This document shows positions 34,174 through 43,043 of a stretch of 64,000 nt of DNA, piece by piece; positions within the stretch are counted from its first letter, which is position 1; each line of letters opens with the position of its first letter. A program made the position numbers and the translations under genes. The DNA lies in NCBI GenBank assembly GCA_013322215.1, contig JAAMEZ010000047.1:1-64000 (forward strand), written 5' to 3'. Source of the stretch: Martinezella rhizogenes (lineage in GTDB: Bacteria; Pseudomonadota; Alphaproteobacteria; Rhizobiales; Rhizobiaceae). The notes under the pieces are model-generated. The model was given only the letters and a program-made list of their open reading frames with translations. It did no database searches and was not told where the DNA came from.

Positions 34174-34962
34174 CTACTTCAGGTTCTTGCTGACGATCTG
34201 CGCCATTTCGTCGGCCGTCGTGATGACCTTCGAATTCATCTCGTAGGCGCGCTGCGCGGTGATCAGATCGGTGATTTCCTTGACCGGATCGACATTCGAC
34301 GATTCCAGATAGTTCTGCTTCAGATAGGCGAAGCCGTTCTGGTTCGGATCGGAGACGACGGGATCGCCCGACGCCGGCGTCTGCGTGAAGAGGTTGCTGC
34401 CCATCGGCTGCAAGCCGGCTTCATTGACGAAATTGGCGATCTGCAGCTGGCCGAGTACCGTCGGCGTTGTCGCTGTGCCGATGATCGCCGTCACCTGGCC
34501 GGACTGGCTGATGGCGAGGCTGCTCGCATTGTTCGGGATCGTGATACCCGGCTCCAACACGTTGCCATCGGGCGTGACGATCTGGCCGGTGTCGCTCTTG
34601 TTGAAGGAGCCGGCGCGCGTGTATGCGGTCGTGCCGTCGGGCATCTGGATCTGGAACCAGCCGCGACCGACGAGGGCTACATCGAGCTCGTTCTGGGTTT
34701 GCGACAGTTCGCCCTGAACCTGAATGTTGCGCACGGCCACGGTCTGCACGCCGAGGCCGATATTGGCGCCTTCCGGCACGACTGCCTGGTTCGGCCTGTT
34801 GGCAATGCCCTTGGCGCGCTCGGTCTGGTAGAGAAGGTCGGAGAACTCGGCGCGCGAGCGCTTGTAACCCGTCGTATTGATGTTCGCGATGTTGTTCGCG
34901 ATCACTTCGAGATTGGTCTGCTGGGCGTCCATGCCCGTCGCGGCAATTGCGAGCGCTCTCAT
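34174..34962 (-). CDS. flgG: FlgG, distal rod protein
   Basis: 262-aa distal rod protein. N-terminus MRALAIAATGMDAQQTNLEV and NNIANINTTGYKRSRAEFSD; C-terminal SSNVDPVKEITDLITAQRAY and EMNSKVITTADEMAQIVSKN, both FlgG hallmarks. The start at 34962 is the family start, overriding a longer open frame. It lies 97 bp after fliE. Confidence 0.97.
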   Translation of the reverse strand: MRALAIAATGMDAQQTNLEVIANNIANINTTGYKRSRAEFSDLLYQTERAKGIANRPNQAVVPEGANIGLGVQTVAVRNIQVQGELSQTQNELDVALVGRGWFQIQMPDGTTAYTRAGSFNKSDTGQIVTPDGNVLEPGITIPNNASSLAISQSGQVTAIIGTATTPTVLGQLQIANFVNEAGLQPMGSNLFTQTPASGDPVVSDPNQNGFAYLKQNYLESSNVDPVKEITDLITAQRAYEMNSKVITTADEMAQIVSKNLK

Positions 34963-35059
34963 GCTTTCGTCCTTCGAGCCAGGGCGGGACCTTCGAAACC
35001 GCGAAGCGGCTTGCGAACAACTCACGCCAAATCAAGTAATTAGAGCGGGAAACCCCGCG

Positions 35060-35410
35060 CTAGATCTGCATCTTCGTAATATCGAGGAACGCCGAGACCA
35101 CCTTGTCGCGCAGTGCGATCGCGGTCTGCAGGGTCTGATCGGCCTGCATGACCTTGTCGACGACTTCGCGAGTGCTCATCGTGCCCTTGATGCCGGCGAA
35201 GGAGGCGTTTTCAGCGTCCTTCAGCGAGTTGATGGAATCCTTCGCGACATTCGACATGACCGACGCGAAGCTCATTCCGGCATCCGCTCCAGCAGCGACG
35301 GCCGGCGAGGCGTTCATTGCGCTGGAAGCGGCGGAGGTCAGATCCGTGGCGATGCTGCTAAGGCCGCGCGTCGCCGAGAGGGAGGCTACATTCTTAACCG
35401 AGTCGATCAT
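35060..35410 (-). CDS. fliE: FliE, MS ring-rod junction protein
   Basis: 116-aa basal-body protein; A/S-rich start, then FASVMSNVAKDSINSLKDAE and the conserved C-terminal LQTAIALRDKVVSAFLDITK with MQI. Overlaps the flgC stop by 4 bp. Confidence 0.93.
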   Translation of the reverse strand: MIDSVKNVASLSATRGLSSIATDLTSAASSAMNASPAVAAGADAGMSFASVMSNVAKDSINSLKDAENASFAGIKGTMSTREVVDKVMQADQTLQTAIALRDKVVSAFLDITKMQI

Positions 35411-35823
35411 TGGTTCTTCAGCAGATCAATAGTGGAGGAGATGAGATCACGGGCCTGTCTGACCGTCTGCAGATTGGCCTCGTAGGAACGATTGGCTTCG
35501 CGCATGTCGGCCATCTCGACGAGGACGTTGACGTTGGGCATCTTGACGTAGCCCTTCTGGTCCGCGGCCGGATTACTGGGATCGTATTCTTCGACGAACT
35601 TGCCCGTGTCTTCGCCAAGCTTCTTGACGCCGACCGTGGTGACGCCATTGGCGCGGTCCATTTCGGCACCGAACGTTACCGTCTTGCGCCGATAAGGATC
35701 GGCACCGGGCGTGTCACCCGTCGAGCGGGCGTTGGCGATATTTTCGGAGACAACACGCAGACGAGTCGACTGAGCCTCCAGGCCGGAGCCTGCAATTTTC
35801 AATGCGGCTGATAAGGGGTCCAT
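35407..35823 (-). CDS. flgC: FlgC, proximal rod protein
   Basis: 138-aa rod protein; MDPLSAALKIAGSGLEAQST, RLRVVSENIANARSTGDTPG, and C-terminal VNVLVEMADMREANRSYEAN. Follows flgB by 16 bp. Confidence 0.97.
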   Translation of the reverse strand: MDPLSAALKIAGSGLEAQSTRLRVVSENIANARSTGDTPGADPYRRKTVTFGAEMDRANGVTTVGVKKLGEDTGKFVEEYDPSNPAADQKGYVKMPNVNVLVEMADMREANRSYEANLQTVRQARDLISSTIDLLKNQ

Positions 35824-35839
35824 GACATCTTCACTTCAT

Positions 35840-36232
35840 CTATTGTTTTACGGTCATCAACATCATGCGATGAAAGGAGCCGACGAGAGCGGTGTTCAAG
35901 CTGTACTGGCGCTTGATTTCACCTGCCTTGGCGAGCTCGTCTTCCAGGCCGACGGTGTTACCCGACTCCTGGACACCAATTTCCTGGTTGAGCGGCGCTT
36001 CCTCAACGTTGACGTTGCCGCTCGTGCTGAATTCGCTGCCCGAAAGATGCGCGGGATTTGTCTGGGCCATGCCGACGTTCTGGTTGTCCAGAACGGCCTG
36101 GAATGGCGTGACATCCTTGGCGTGAAACTTCGGTGTATTGGCATTGGCGATATTGCCGGCAACAACCTGCTGACGTACCTGGAGCCACTCGGCTTGCCGC
36201 GAGGCCAGGTCAAAGAGCTGAATGGGTTGCAT
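35840..36232 (-). CDS. flgB: FlgB, proximal rod protein
   Basis: 130-aa rod protein; MQPIQLFDLASRQAEWLQVR, QQVVAGNIANANTPKFHAKD, and C-terminal KRQYSLNTALVGSFHRMMLM. The ATG at 36232 is preceded by GGAGAAG; the longer open frame overlaps the upstream gene and is rejected. Confidence 0.95.
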   Translation of the reverse strand: MQPIQLFDLASRQAEWLQVRQQVVAGNIANANTPKFHAKDVTPFQAVLDNQNVGMAQTNPAHLSGSEFSTSGNVNVEEAPLNQEIGVQESGNTVGLEDELAKAGEIKRQYSLNTALVGSFHRMMLMTVKQ

Positions 36233-36351
36233 GGGCTTCTCTCCGTTCTTACACTGTGAATCTAGCGGGATAATCTTGCGTGGGACTTGCGAGAAATGCG
36301 TTCCTGTAAAGTCTTCGAAGCGCCTGAAATCCAGGCGGTTCCGGGTTTTCT

Positions 36352-36918
36352 TCAATTGTTGCCGTAGACATCGCCCGTCGAGGTGACGATGACCCATTTT
36401 CCCTCTCGCTGTTCGATCGAAGCCAACCGGCTGTTGTCGGGCAGAAGCGATCCGACACGCACGACATACATGCCGGTGTCGTCCTCGATCAGCGCGCGGC
36501 CATTGGCGACATGCAGCAGTTGAAACGCGGACTTGCCGGGAAACGGCTGCTGATCGGCCGGCGGCCCCTTGTCGTCCTCACGGCCGGCATTGCTGACCGT
36601 CGCCGTCGTCAGCGGATCGGGAATCAAGTCTTTCGGCTCGGCGGGATTCTTGTTGACCATGGCGAGCGGCGATACGCTGACGATCGTGCGGCCGGGCCAG
36701 TTCGGCAAATCGCGGGTGCGATCGCCTTCGGCCACCTGAATGCCGAACTTGTCCGGGTTCAGAAACACGTACCAGGGGAAGAAGGCCGAGGCACCGGCAA
36801 GCGCCAGTCCGGTAAAGGCCAGAGCCTTGTCCGTAACGGTTCGCCTTCTCGCCGATTTCGGCGGGGCGACCGGTTCGTCTGCGTCGGATTCTCTCACTTC
36901 TGGCCCCTTTTTCGGCAT
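36352..36918 (-). CDS. Conserved hypothetical membrane protein between fliI and flgB
   Basis: About 188 aa. A basic cytoplasmic N-terminus (PKSARRRTVTDKALAFTGL), one membrane segment (about 32-51, ALAFTGLALAGASAFFPWYV), then a periplasmic part whose end FQLLHVANGRALIEDDTGMY and VVRVGSLLPDNSRLASIEQR resembles small beta domains of secretion proteins (PilP-like in pattern). A counterpart sits at this place in S. meliloti. Function unknown. The start at 36918 avoids overlap with fliI, but no clear ribosome site is seen there. Confidence 0.75.
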   Translation of the reverse strand: MPKKGPEVRESDADEPVAPPKSARRRTVTDKALAFTGLALAGASAFFPWYVFLNPDKFGIQVAEGDRTRDLPNWPGRTIVSVSPLAMVNKNPAEPKDLIPDPLTTATVSNAGREDDKGPPADQQPFPGKSAFQLLHVANGRALIEDDTGMYVVRVGSLLPDNSRLASIEQREGKWVIVTSTGDVYGNN

Positions 36919-36982
36919 GACATTCGGCAATATCCGGCAGGCTGCGGACAAGGAAAAATCGAGGTGGTGCTGTGCACGGCCA

Positions 36983-38371
36983 TCACTTGGCTCTGGCGGG
37001 GACACCGCTCGAAGCGTTTCTGAGGGCAGTCGCAAGATCGGTGAAGGCATCCGCCGACGGCTCTTCGCCCGGGGTCTGCTTCAGTATGTCGTAGATGATC
37101 GGCACCTGGCGCACGGCGATATCGAGATCGGCGTCGCTGCCCTGGCGATAGCCGCCGATCAGGCGCAGATCGCGCGTTTCCTCGTAGCGGTGCACCAGCG
37201 CCTTCAGGCGTGAAACCAGCTTCTCCTGATCCGCGGTCCAGGCCTTTCGCGCCAGACGCGAGACGGATGCCAGCGGATCGATCGGCGGGTAGCGCCCCTC
37301 TTCGGCGAGGCTGCGCTGCAGCACGATGTGACCGTCGAGAATGCCACGGGTGGAATCGGCAATCGGGTCGTTATGGTTGTCGCCATCGACGAGGATGGAG
37401 ATGATGGCGGTGATTGTGCCGGTCCCTTCCGGTCCGGGGCCTGCCCGCTCGAGAAGGCGCGGCAATTCGGTGAACACGGAAGCCGGATATCCGCGCGCGA
37501 TCGGCGGCTCACCGGAGGCCGTCGCCACTTCGCGGATGGCATGAGCGAAACGGGTAACGCTGTCGACGATCAGGAGAACGTTGTCGCCCTTGTCGCGGAA
37601 ATGCTCGGCGATCGTGATGGCCGAAAGCGGTGCCATCTTGCGCAGCATCGGGCTCTCGTCGCTCGTCGCGACGACCGCCACCGATTTCTGCATGTGGGAA
37701 CCGAGCGTATCCTCGATGAATTCGCGCACTTCGCGGCCGCGTTCGCCGACGAGCGCGATCACCACCTTGTCGAAGGCTTCGGCTCTCGCCAGCATCGACA
37801 GCAGCGTCGATTTGCCGACACCGGAGCCGGCGAAGATGCCGAGGCGCTGACCAAGGCAGAGCGGCGAGAAGATATCGATGGCACGGACGCCGGTCTTGAA
37901 CCCGGTCTCGACGCGCTTTCGCGTCATCGACGGCGGGGCCGTGTTGGAGATCGAGCGCGCTTCAAGACCCGCGGTCAGCGGCCCCAGCCCATCGATCGGC
38001 TCGCCGAGCGAGTTGATCGTGCGGCCGCACCAGCTGTCATCGGGCGCGATGCGAAAGGCGCCCTTGCGGATGATGGTGTCCTGGATGCCGATCGGTTCGC
38101 CCGGCTCGATCGGACAGACATAGGTGAGTTCCGGTTCGACGCGGACGACTTCGCCGAGGTGGACGCCCGTCGGCGACCGATGCGCGACGAAATCGCCGAG
38201 GCGCACCTGTCTGGAAAGGCCGGCAACGGTATAGTGGCCGGCAGCGATGGTGCGCACATGGCCGCCATGGGCCACGGCATTCTCCGCCATCGCATACTGG
38301 CCTGCCAAAACGGCCATATGCGAAAGCTTCGGCGACAACGCGCCTTCCGGCAACCGATCCTCGACCATCAT
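36983..38371 (-). CDS. fliI: FliI, flagellar export ATPase
   Basis: 462-aa cytosolic hexameric ATPase of the export apparatus. Walker A in LGIFAGSGVGKSTLLSMLAR, VALVGERGREVREFIEDTLG-like segment, Walker B LLIVDSVTRFAHAIREVATA, and GYPASVFTELPRLLERAG. Length typical. Partners FliH-like and FliJ-like are in other operons of the window. It starts 9 bp after flgF. Confidence 0.97.
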   Translation of the reverse strand: MMVEDRLPEGALSPKLSHMAVLAGQYAMAENAVAHGGHVRTIAAGHYTVAGLSRQVRLGDFVAHRSPTGVHLGEVVRVEPELTYVCPIEPGEPIGIQDTIIRKGAFRIAPDDSWCGRTINSLGEPIDGLGPLTAGLEARSISNTAPPSMTRKRVETGFKTGVRAIDIFSPLCLGQRLGIFAGSGVGKSTLLSMLARAEAFDKVVIALVGERGREVREFIEDTLGSHMQKSVAVVATSDESPMLRKMAPLSAITIAEHFRDKGDNVLLIVDSVTRFAHAIREVATASGEPPIARGYPASVFTELPRLLERAGPGPEGTGTITAIISILVDGDNHNDPIADSTRGILDGHIVLQRSLAEEGRYPPIDPLASVSRLARKAWTADQEKLVSRLKALVHRYEETRDLRLIGGYRQGSDADLDIAVRQVPIIYDILKQTPGEEPSADAFTDLATALRNASSGVPARAK

Positions 38372-38379
38372 CAGTCTCT

Positions 38380-39114
38380 TTACTGGCTGCCGCCGAGGGT
38401 CTTGATGGCGTCGGTGAGCGTGCCTTCACTGCTGCTGGTGAGGGTGCTGATATTATCGAAGGCGCGGCTGACCTCGATCAGATTGGTCATTTCCCGCATG
38501 CCGTTGACGTTGGAGTTTTCAAGATAGCCCTGAGCAATGCCGATATTCGAACGGTCGATCACCGCCTGCGGCGTATCGGTTGGCAGGATGCCGCTGTTCT
38601 CATAGCGCAGGAAGCCCTTGCTGACATCGGCGCTATAGAGGCCGATCTGCCCCATGCTCCGGCCATTCTGCGTGATCGTGCCGTTCGACGCGACGCTCGG
38701 CGGACCGCCGGCGGGGTCGAGCTGGATCGGCGCACCGCCAGGATCGAGGACCGGGAAGCCGCGCGTGGAAACCAGCGCGCCGCTTTCGGTCATGGTGAAG
38801 CGGCCATCGCGGCTCAGCACCAGGCCTGCCGGCGTGTTCATGCCGAAATAGGCGTCACCCTTGACGGCGAAATCGAAGAGATTGCCGGTATTCTGAAGTT
38901 CGCCATTGTCGGTGGAGAGGTAGTCGTTGCCCTGCGAGACGAAGGCAACCTTGGCGTTGAGCTTGTTTTGGGTATTGCTGAGGACCTGATCGAACTTGAC
39001 CTCAGTGCCGCGGAAACCCGTCGTGTTCACGTTGGCCAAGTTATCGGCGATCGTCGTCAGGCGCCGCTCGAGCGCCATCTGGGAGGATAGCGACACATAA
39101 ATACCAGACTGCAT
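38380..39114 (-). CDS. flgF: FlgF, proximal rod protein
   Basis: 244-aa rod protein; MQSGIYVSLSSQMALERRLT, TTIADNLANVNTTGFRGTEV and C-terminal NVNGMREMTNLIEVSRAFDN. The ATG at 39114 has GGAGGG 8 bases upstream and is preferred to the TTG at 39120. First gene of the 13-gene basal body operon; its promoter shares 39115-39337 with motA, which is divergent. Confidence 0.95.
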   Translation of the reverse strand: MQSGIYVSLSSQMALERRLTTIADNLANVNTTGFRGTEVKFDQVLSNTQNKLNAKVAFVSQGNDYLSTDNGELQNTGNLFDFAVKGDAYFGMNTPAGLVLSRDGRFTMTESGALVSTRGFPVLDPGGAPIQLDPAGGPPSVASNGTITQNGRSMGQIGLYSADVSKGFLRYENSGILPTDTPQAVIDRSNIGIAQGYLENSNVNGMREMTNLIEVSRAFDNISTLTSSSEGTLTDAIKTLGGSQ

Positions 39115-39337
39115 TTTCAACGCCCTCCGGACATTGGAGAATAACGGGAAAGGAAACGCCGTCGGCGCTCCTACATTTCGTTAGCGGGGCATGGATGCCC
39201 TTACCCGCTATCCTGCAGGGCTTGGCTTGTGCGAAGCTGACAAGGCAAAAAGGAGGTTCAGAGGTCCATCGAACAGCCTCACGCAAGGCAGGTCCCCTAG
39301 TTCATCGTATGAAGCAACGTTCAGGTGTGGACCGACG

Positions 39338-40210
39338 ATGAATATTATTATCGGATTTGTAGTGACCTGCGGCTGCATCATAGGCAGCTTCATGGCTATG
39401 GGCGGAGACGTAGGCGCGCTGTTCCAGCCGTTCGAATTTGTCATTATCGCAGGCGCCGGTCTCGGTGGCTTCATCATGGCCAATCCGATGAAGGTGGTGA
39501 AGGATTCGGGCAAAGCGCTCGGAGAGGCTTTCCGCCATGCGGTTCCCAAGGAGCGCGACTATCTCGACACGCTCGGCGTGCTCTATGCCCTGATGCGCGA
39601 TCTGCGCACCAAGTCGCGCAACGAGATCGAAGCCCATATCGACAATCCCGACGAATCGACGATCTTCAAGGCCGCGCCGACGGTGCTGAAGAACAAGGAT
39701 CTGACGGCCTTTATCTGCGACTATGTCCGCCTCATCATCATCGGCAATGCCCGCTCGCACGAGATCGAGGCGCTGATGGACGAAGAACTCGACACGATGC
39801 AGCACGACAAGATGAAGCCCTATCATTCGATCACGATCATGGGCGATTCCTTCCCCGCGATCGGTATCGTGGCCGCCGTTCTCGGCGTCATCAAAGCGAT
39901 GAGCCACATCAACGAATCACCCGAGGTGCTCGGCCATCTCATCGGTTCGGCGCTGGTCGGCACCTTCCTCGGCATCATTCTGTCCTATTCGGTCTGCGCG
40001 CCGCTGGTCTCCCAGATCAAGGTCGTGCGCAACAAACAGCACCGCCTCTACGTCATCGTGAAGCAGACGCTGCTTGCCTACATGAACGGATCGGTGCCGC
40101 AGGTCGCGCTCGAATACGGCCGCAAGACCATCTCTTCCTACGAGCGTCCCTCGATCGATGCGGTCGAGCAGGAAATGATGAACCCCGGCGGTGAAAGCAA
40201 GGCAGCCTGA
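39338..40210 (+). CDS. motA: MotA, flagellar stator protein
   Basis: 290-aa proton-channel stator subunit with four membrane segments: MNIIIGFVVTCGCIIGSFMA, FEFVIIAGAGLGGFIMANPM, SFPAIGIVAAVLGVIKAMSH, and LIGSALVGTFLGIILSYSVC. The cytoplasmic loop keeps the charged R and E that contact FliG (NARSHEIEALMDEELD). The ATG at 39338 is the family start. Head of the motA-fliM-fliN-fliG-flhB operon. Confidence 0.97.
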   Translation: MNIIIGFVVTCGCIIGSFMAMGGDVGALFQPFEFVIIAGAGLGGFIMANPMKVVKDSGKALGEAFRHAVPKERDYLDTLGVLYALMRDLRTKSRNEIEAHIDNPDESTIFKAAPTVLKNKDLTAFICDYVRLIIIGNARSHEIEALMDEELDTMQHDKMKPYHSITIMGDSFPAIGIVAAVLGVIKAMSHINESPEVLGHLIGSALVGTFLGIILSYSVCAPLVSQIKVVRNKQHRLYVIVKQTLLAYMNGSVPQVALEYGRKTISSYERPSIDAVEQEMMNPGGESKAA

Positions 40211-40215
40211 CGATC

Positions 40216-41163
40216 ATGAGCCAGCAATCCGCGCACAGGGCACAGACGATGGACCGCACCCTTTTTGCCAAGCTTACAGGCAATCTCGGCGATCAGGCGA
40301 CGCTTGCGAAACTCGGCACCGCCTTCGCCCAGGTCTATGCCGAATTCCTGCCCGACATCATCAAGAGCGAAACGGGCCTGGACTTGAATGTCGCCTATGC
40401 CGGCTGCCGGTCCGGCTCGATGAACGAGCTGATTACCGGGCTTGGCGGCAGCCATGCCCTGGTCAATGGTTCGCTGCGCAACTGGGCGCCGAATTTCATC
40501 CTCGGCTGCGGTGCCGGCTTCATCATGACGCTGATGGAGCATATGCTGGGTGCACGCGCAGAAGACATAGAAGCAGCCGTCGCGCGGCCGCTTTCGGTGA
40601 TCGAGCTCGATCTGTCGGTCATGGTATTCGAAAAGATCGCCAAGGTGCTTCGCTCGGCGGTCAATGCATCCGGCGGCTTCGAACCCTATCTCGACCCGCC
40701 CTACAATATCGAGGACCGACCAGCGGCCATCGGCGATGGAGGCAATGACTTTGCTGCCGCGATCACCATGACGATCTCGCTCGGCAAATCGCTTTCCCAG
40801 ATCGTCATCATCGTGCCGCAGCGCGACCTGCTGCGCACTGTCGTCAGTGCCCCGCGCGCCAAGAATCCGACCGCCGCCTCCCAGGCATGGTCGGATCAGC
40901 TCAGCGAGCAGGTCCGCCGCTCGCAGGTGACGCTTGAGGCGCGAATCCGGCTCGAATCACTGACGCTCGATACCATTTCCAAGCTCGCTGTCGGCGATGT
41001 CATTCCCTTCATGGATAATACCGGCGACGTTCGGGTCGAGGTCAGCGCGAACAGCAAAGACCTTTACATCTGCGAATTCGGCCGCTCTGGCGAAAATTAT
41101 ACGGTGCGCGTCAAGGACAACGTCAATTCCGACGATGAGCTTCTCAGACACTTGATGAATTGA
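40216..41163 (+). CDS. fliM: FliM, motor switch protein
   Basis: 315-aa C-ring protein. The centre has LNVAYAGCRSGSMNELITGL and FILGCGAGFIMTLMEHMLGA; the C-terminal SpoA-like domain has LTLDTISKLAVGDVIPFMDN. The N-terminal CheY-binding peptide of enteric FliM (LSQ-EIDALL) is not recognisable, as usual in rhizobia. 5 bp after motA. Confidence 0.92.
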   Translation: MSQQSAHRAQTMDRTLFAKLTGNLGDQATLAKLGTAFAQVYAEFLPDIIKSETGLDLNVAYAGCRSGSMNELITGLGGSHALVNGSLRNWAPNFILGCGAGFIMTLMEHMLGARAEDIEAAVARPLSVIELDLSVMVFEKIAKVLRSAVNASGGFEPYLDPPYNIEDRPAAIGDGGNDFAAAITMTISLGKSLSQIVIIVPQRDLLRTVVSAPRAKNPTAASQAWSDQLSEQVRRSQVTLEARIRLESLTLDTISKLAVGDVIPFMDNTGDVRVEVSANSKDLYICEFGRSGENYTVRVKDNVNSDDELLRHLMN

Positions 41164-41226
41164 TCGGCTGGCGCGTGATCCCGCACACGGCAGCTTGAGG
41201 CAAGTTTCAACTGGAATAGTGATTTC

Positions 41227-41757
41227 ATGGCTACGAAGACGACACAGCAAAGCAGCGAGGAATCGCTGGACGTTTCAAACAGCGACGCCGCCTTGGACGA
41301 GGCCATCGATGGTCTGCGCGGCGTCCTGAAGAAAGACAACGAAGGCACCCTGCCTGACTTCGACGCCGATGCATTCGGCGCGCAAGCAGGCACGGATCTT
41401 TCCACCTTCGGCGATTTCGGCGACGACAATTCCGCTCCGACCTTCGATGACGGCGAGTTCGGCGGCGCTTCCGCGGCCCCGGCCGCTCCCGGCAGCGCGC
41501 TGACCGCCAACATGGACCTGATCATGGACATCCCGATCGACGTCCAGATCGTGCTCGGCAGTAGCCGCATGCAGGTCTCCGGCCTGATGAACCTGACAGA
41601 GGGCGCAATCATCGCGCTCGACAAGAAGATCGGCGAACCGGTCGAAATTACCGTGAACGGCCGCAAGATCGGCCGGGGCGAGATTACCGTTCTGGAACAT
41701 GACGACACCAGATTCGGCATCAAGCTCACTGAAATCTACAACACGAAGAAAAGCTGA
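41227..41757 (+). CDS. fliN: FliN, motor switch protein
   Basis: 176-aa C-ring protein with an acidic, low-complexity N-terminal half (about 1-95) and the conserved SpoA domain: LIMDIPIDVQIVLGSSRMQV, LMNLTEGAIIALDKKIGEPV and EITVNGRKIGRGEITVLEHD. Longer than enteric FliN because of the N-terminal extension. Confidence 0.96.
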   Translation: MATKTTQQSSEESLDVSNSDAALDEAIDGLRGVLKKDNEGTLPDFDADAFGAQAGTDLSTFGDFGDDNSAPTFDDGEFGGASAAPAAPGSALTANMDLIMDIPIDVQIVLGSSRMQVSGLMNLTEGAIIALDKKIGEPVEITVNGRKIGRGEITVLEHDDTRFGIKLTEIYNTKKS

Positions 41758-41806
41758 ACCCGGCTCAGGATGAGCCCACGCCCCTAGCGGGACGGAGACG
41801 AAGACC

Positions 41807-42850
41807 ATGATGGACTTTGACGATTTCAGCGGCGCGATTGCCGAGAAACCGTTATCTCAGACTGAAAAAGCAGCCGCCGTCCTCCTTGCCATGGGAAAAC
41901 AAGTGGCGGGACGGCTGCTGAAATACTTCACGCAGAACGAGCTGCAGATGATCATTGCCTCGGCGCAATCGCTGCGGCTCATTCCGCCAGACGAGCTGGC
42001 GCAGCTCGTGGCGGAATTCGAAGACCTCTTCACCGAGGGCGCCGGCCTCATGGACAACGCCAAGGCCATCGAGAGCATTCTCGAAGAGGGCCTGACGCCC
42101 GACGAGGTCGACAGCCTGCTCGGCCGCCGTACCGCCTTCCAGGCCTACGAGACGTCCATCTGGGATCGCCTGGGCGAAGCCGATCCGGTCTTCGTCGCCA
42201 AGTTCTTCCTGCGCGAGCATCCGCAGACGATCGCCTATGTCCTGTCCATGATGCCTTCGGCCTTTGGTGCGAAGATCCTGCTGCAGCTTCCCGAAGCCCA
42301 GCGCGCCGACATCATGAACCGCACGGTCAACATCAAGGATGTCAGCCCGAAGGCGGCCCAGATCATCGAGAACCGCGTGCTCGGGCTGATGGCCGAGATT
42401 GATGCCGAACGCAACGCCTCCGGTTCCACGAAGGTCGCCGACCTGATGAACGAACTCGACAAGCCGGTGGTCGATACGCTGCTCAGCTCGCTCGAGACGA
42501 TCAACAAGGAATCGGTCGAGAAGGTTCGCCCGAAGATCTTCCTTTTCGACGATCTCACCCGTATGCCGCAGCCGAGCCGCGTCCTGCTGCTCAACGATAT
42601 CGCCGCCGACATCCTGACGATGGCACTGCGGGGATCCGGCAACGAGATTCGCGAGATCGTGCTGTCCTCGATCAGCCCGCGTCAGCGCCGCATGATCGAA
42701 TCCGACCTGCAGATGGGCAATACCGGCATCAATCCGCGCGAAATCGCGATTGCCCGGCGCGCCATCGCCCAGGAAGCCATTCGTCTGGCCAACTCCGGCC
42801 AGATCGAGCTCAAGGCCAAGGAAAATACGCCTGTGGACGAAGCCGCATAA
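41807..42850 (+). CDS. fliG: FliG, motor switch protein
   Basis: 347-aa rotor protein that meets the stator. Motifs: LSQTEKAAAVLLAMGKQVAG, EEHPQT-like REHPQTIAYVLSMMP, ARM-type middle, and the torque helix FLFDDLTRMPQPSRVLLLND with charged residues. The start is at 41807 (MM). It is followed by a RIME-type repeat before flhB. Confidence 0.96.
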   Translation: MMDFDDFSGAIAEKPLSQTEKAAAVLLAMGKQVAGRLLKYFTQNELQMIIASAQSLRLIPPDELAQLVAEFEDLFTEGAGLMDNAKAIESILEEGLTPDEVDSLLGRRTAFQAYETSIWDRLGEADPVFVAKFFLREHPQTIAYVLSMMPSAFGAKILLQLPEAQRADIMNRTVNIKDVSPKAAQIIENRVLGLMAEIDAERNASGSTKVADLMNELDKPVVDTLLSSLETINKESVEKVRPKIFLFDDLTRMPQPSRVLLLNDIAADILTMALRGSGNEIREIVLSSISPRQRRMIESDLQMGNTGINPREIAIARRAIAQEAIRLANSGQIELKAKENTPVDEAA

Positions 42851-42891
42851 GCGCGGCGCGACTCAGCTAAAACGTCATAGACTGACAAGCT

Positions 42892-42990
42892 CTACGGCGC
42901 CGCGCGTCACACGTGACGCGCAAGGGTCGCCGTAGCACTTTAAGTCTGCTGCATAATTCCTCAAATCGATTCCGATTTGAGGAATTATGC
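42892..42990. repeat. RIME-type intergenic element, copy 1
   Basis: Two dyads: CTACGGCG...CGCCGTAG enclosing GCGCGTCAC/GTGACGCGC, then a perfect 18-bp stem GCATAATTCCTCAAATCG with loop ATTC (42951-42990). Nearly the same 100 bp occur at 59284-59383. They match Rhizobium-specific intergenic mosaic elements as I recall them. It lies inside the motA-flhB operon, 53 bp before the flhB start. Confidence 0.8.
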
Positions 42991-43043
42991 CGCGGGCCGC
43001 GCATGATGCGCGGCCTCTTTCCGTTTCGCAAAGGGCGGCTGCT

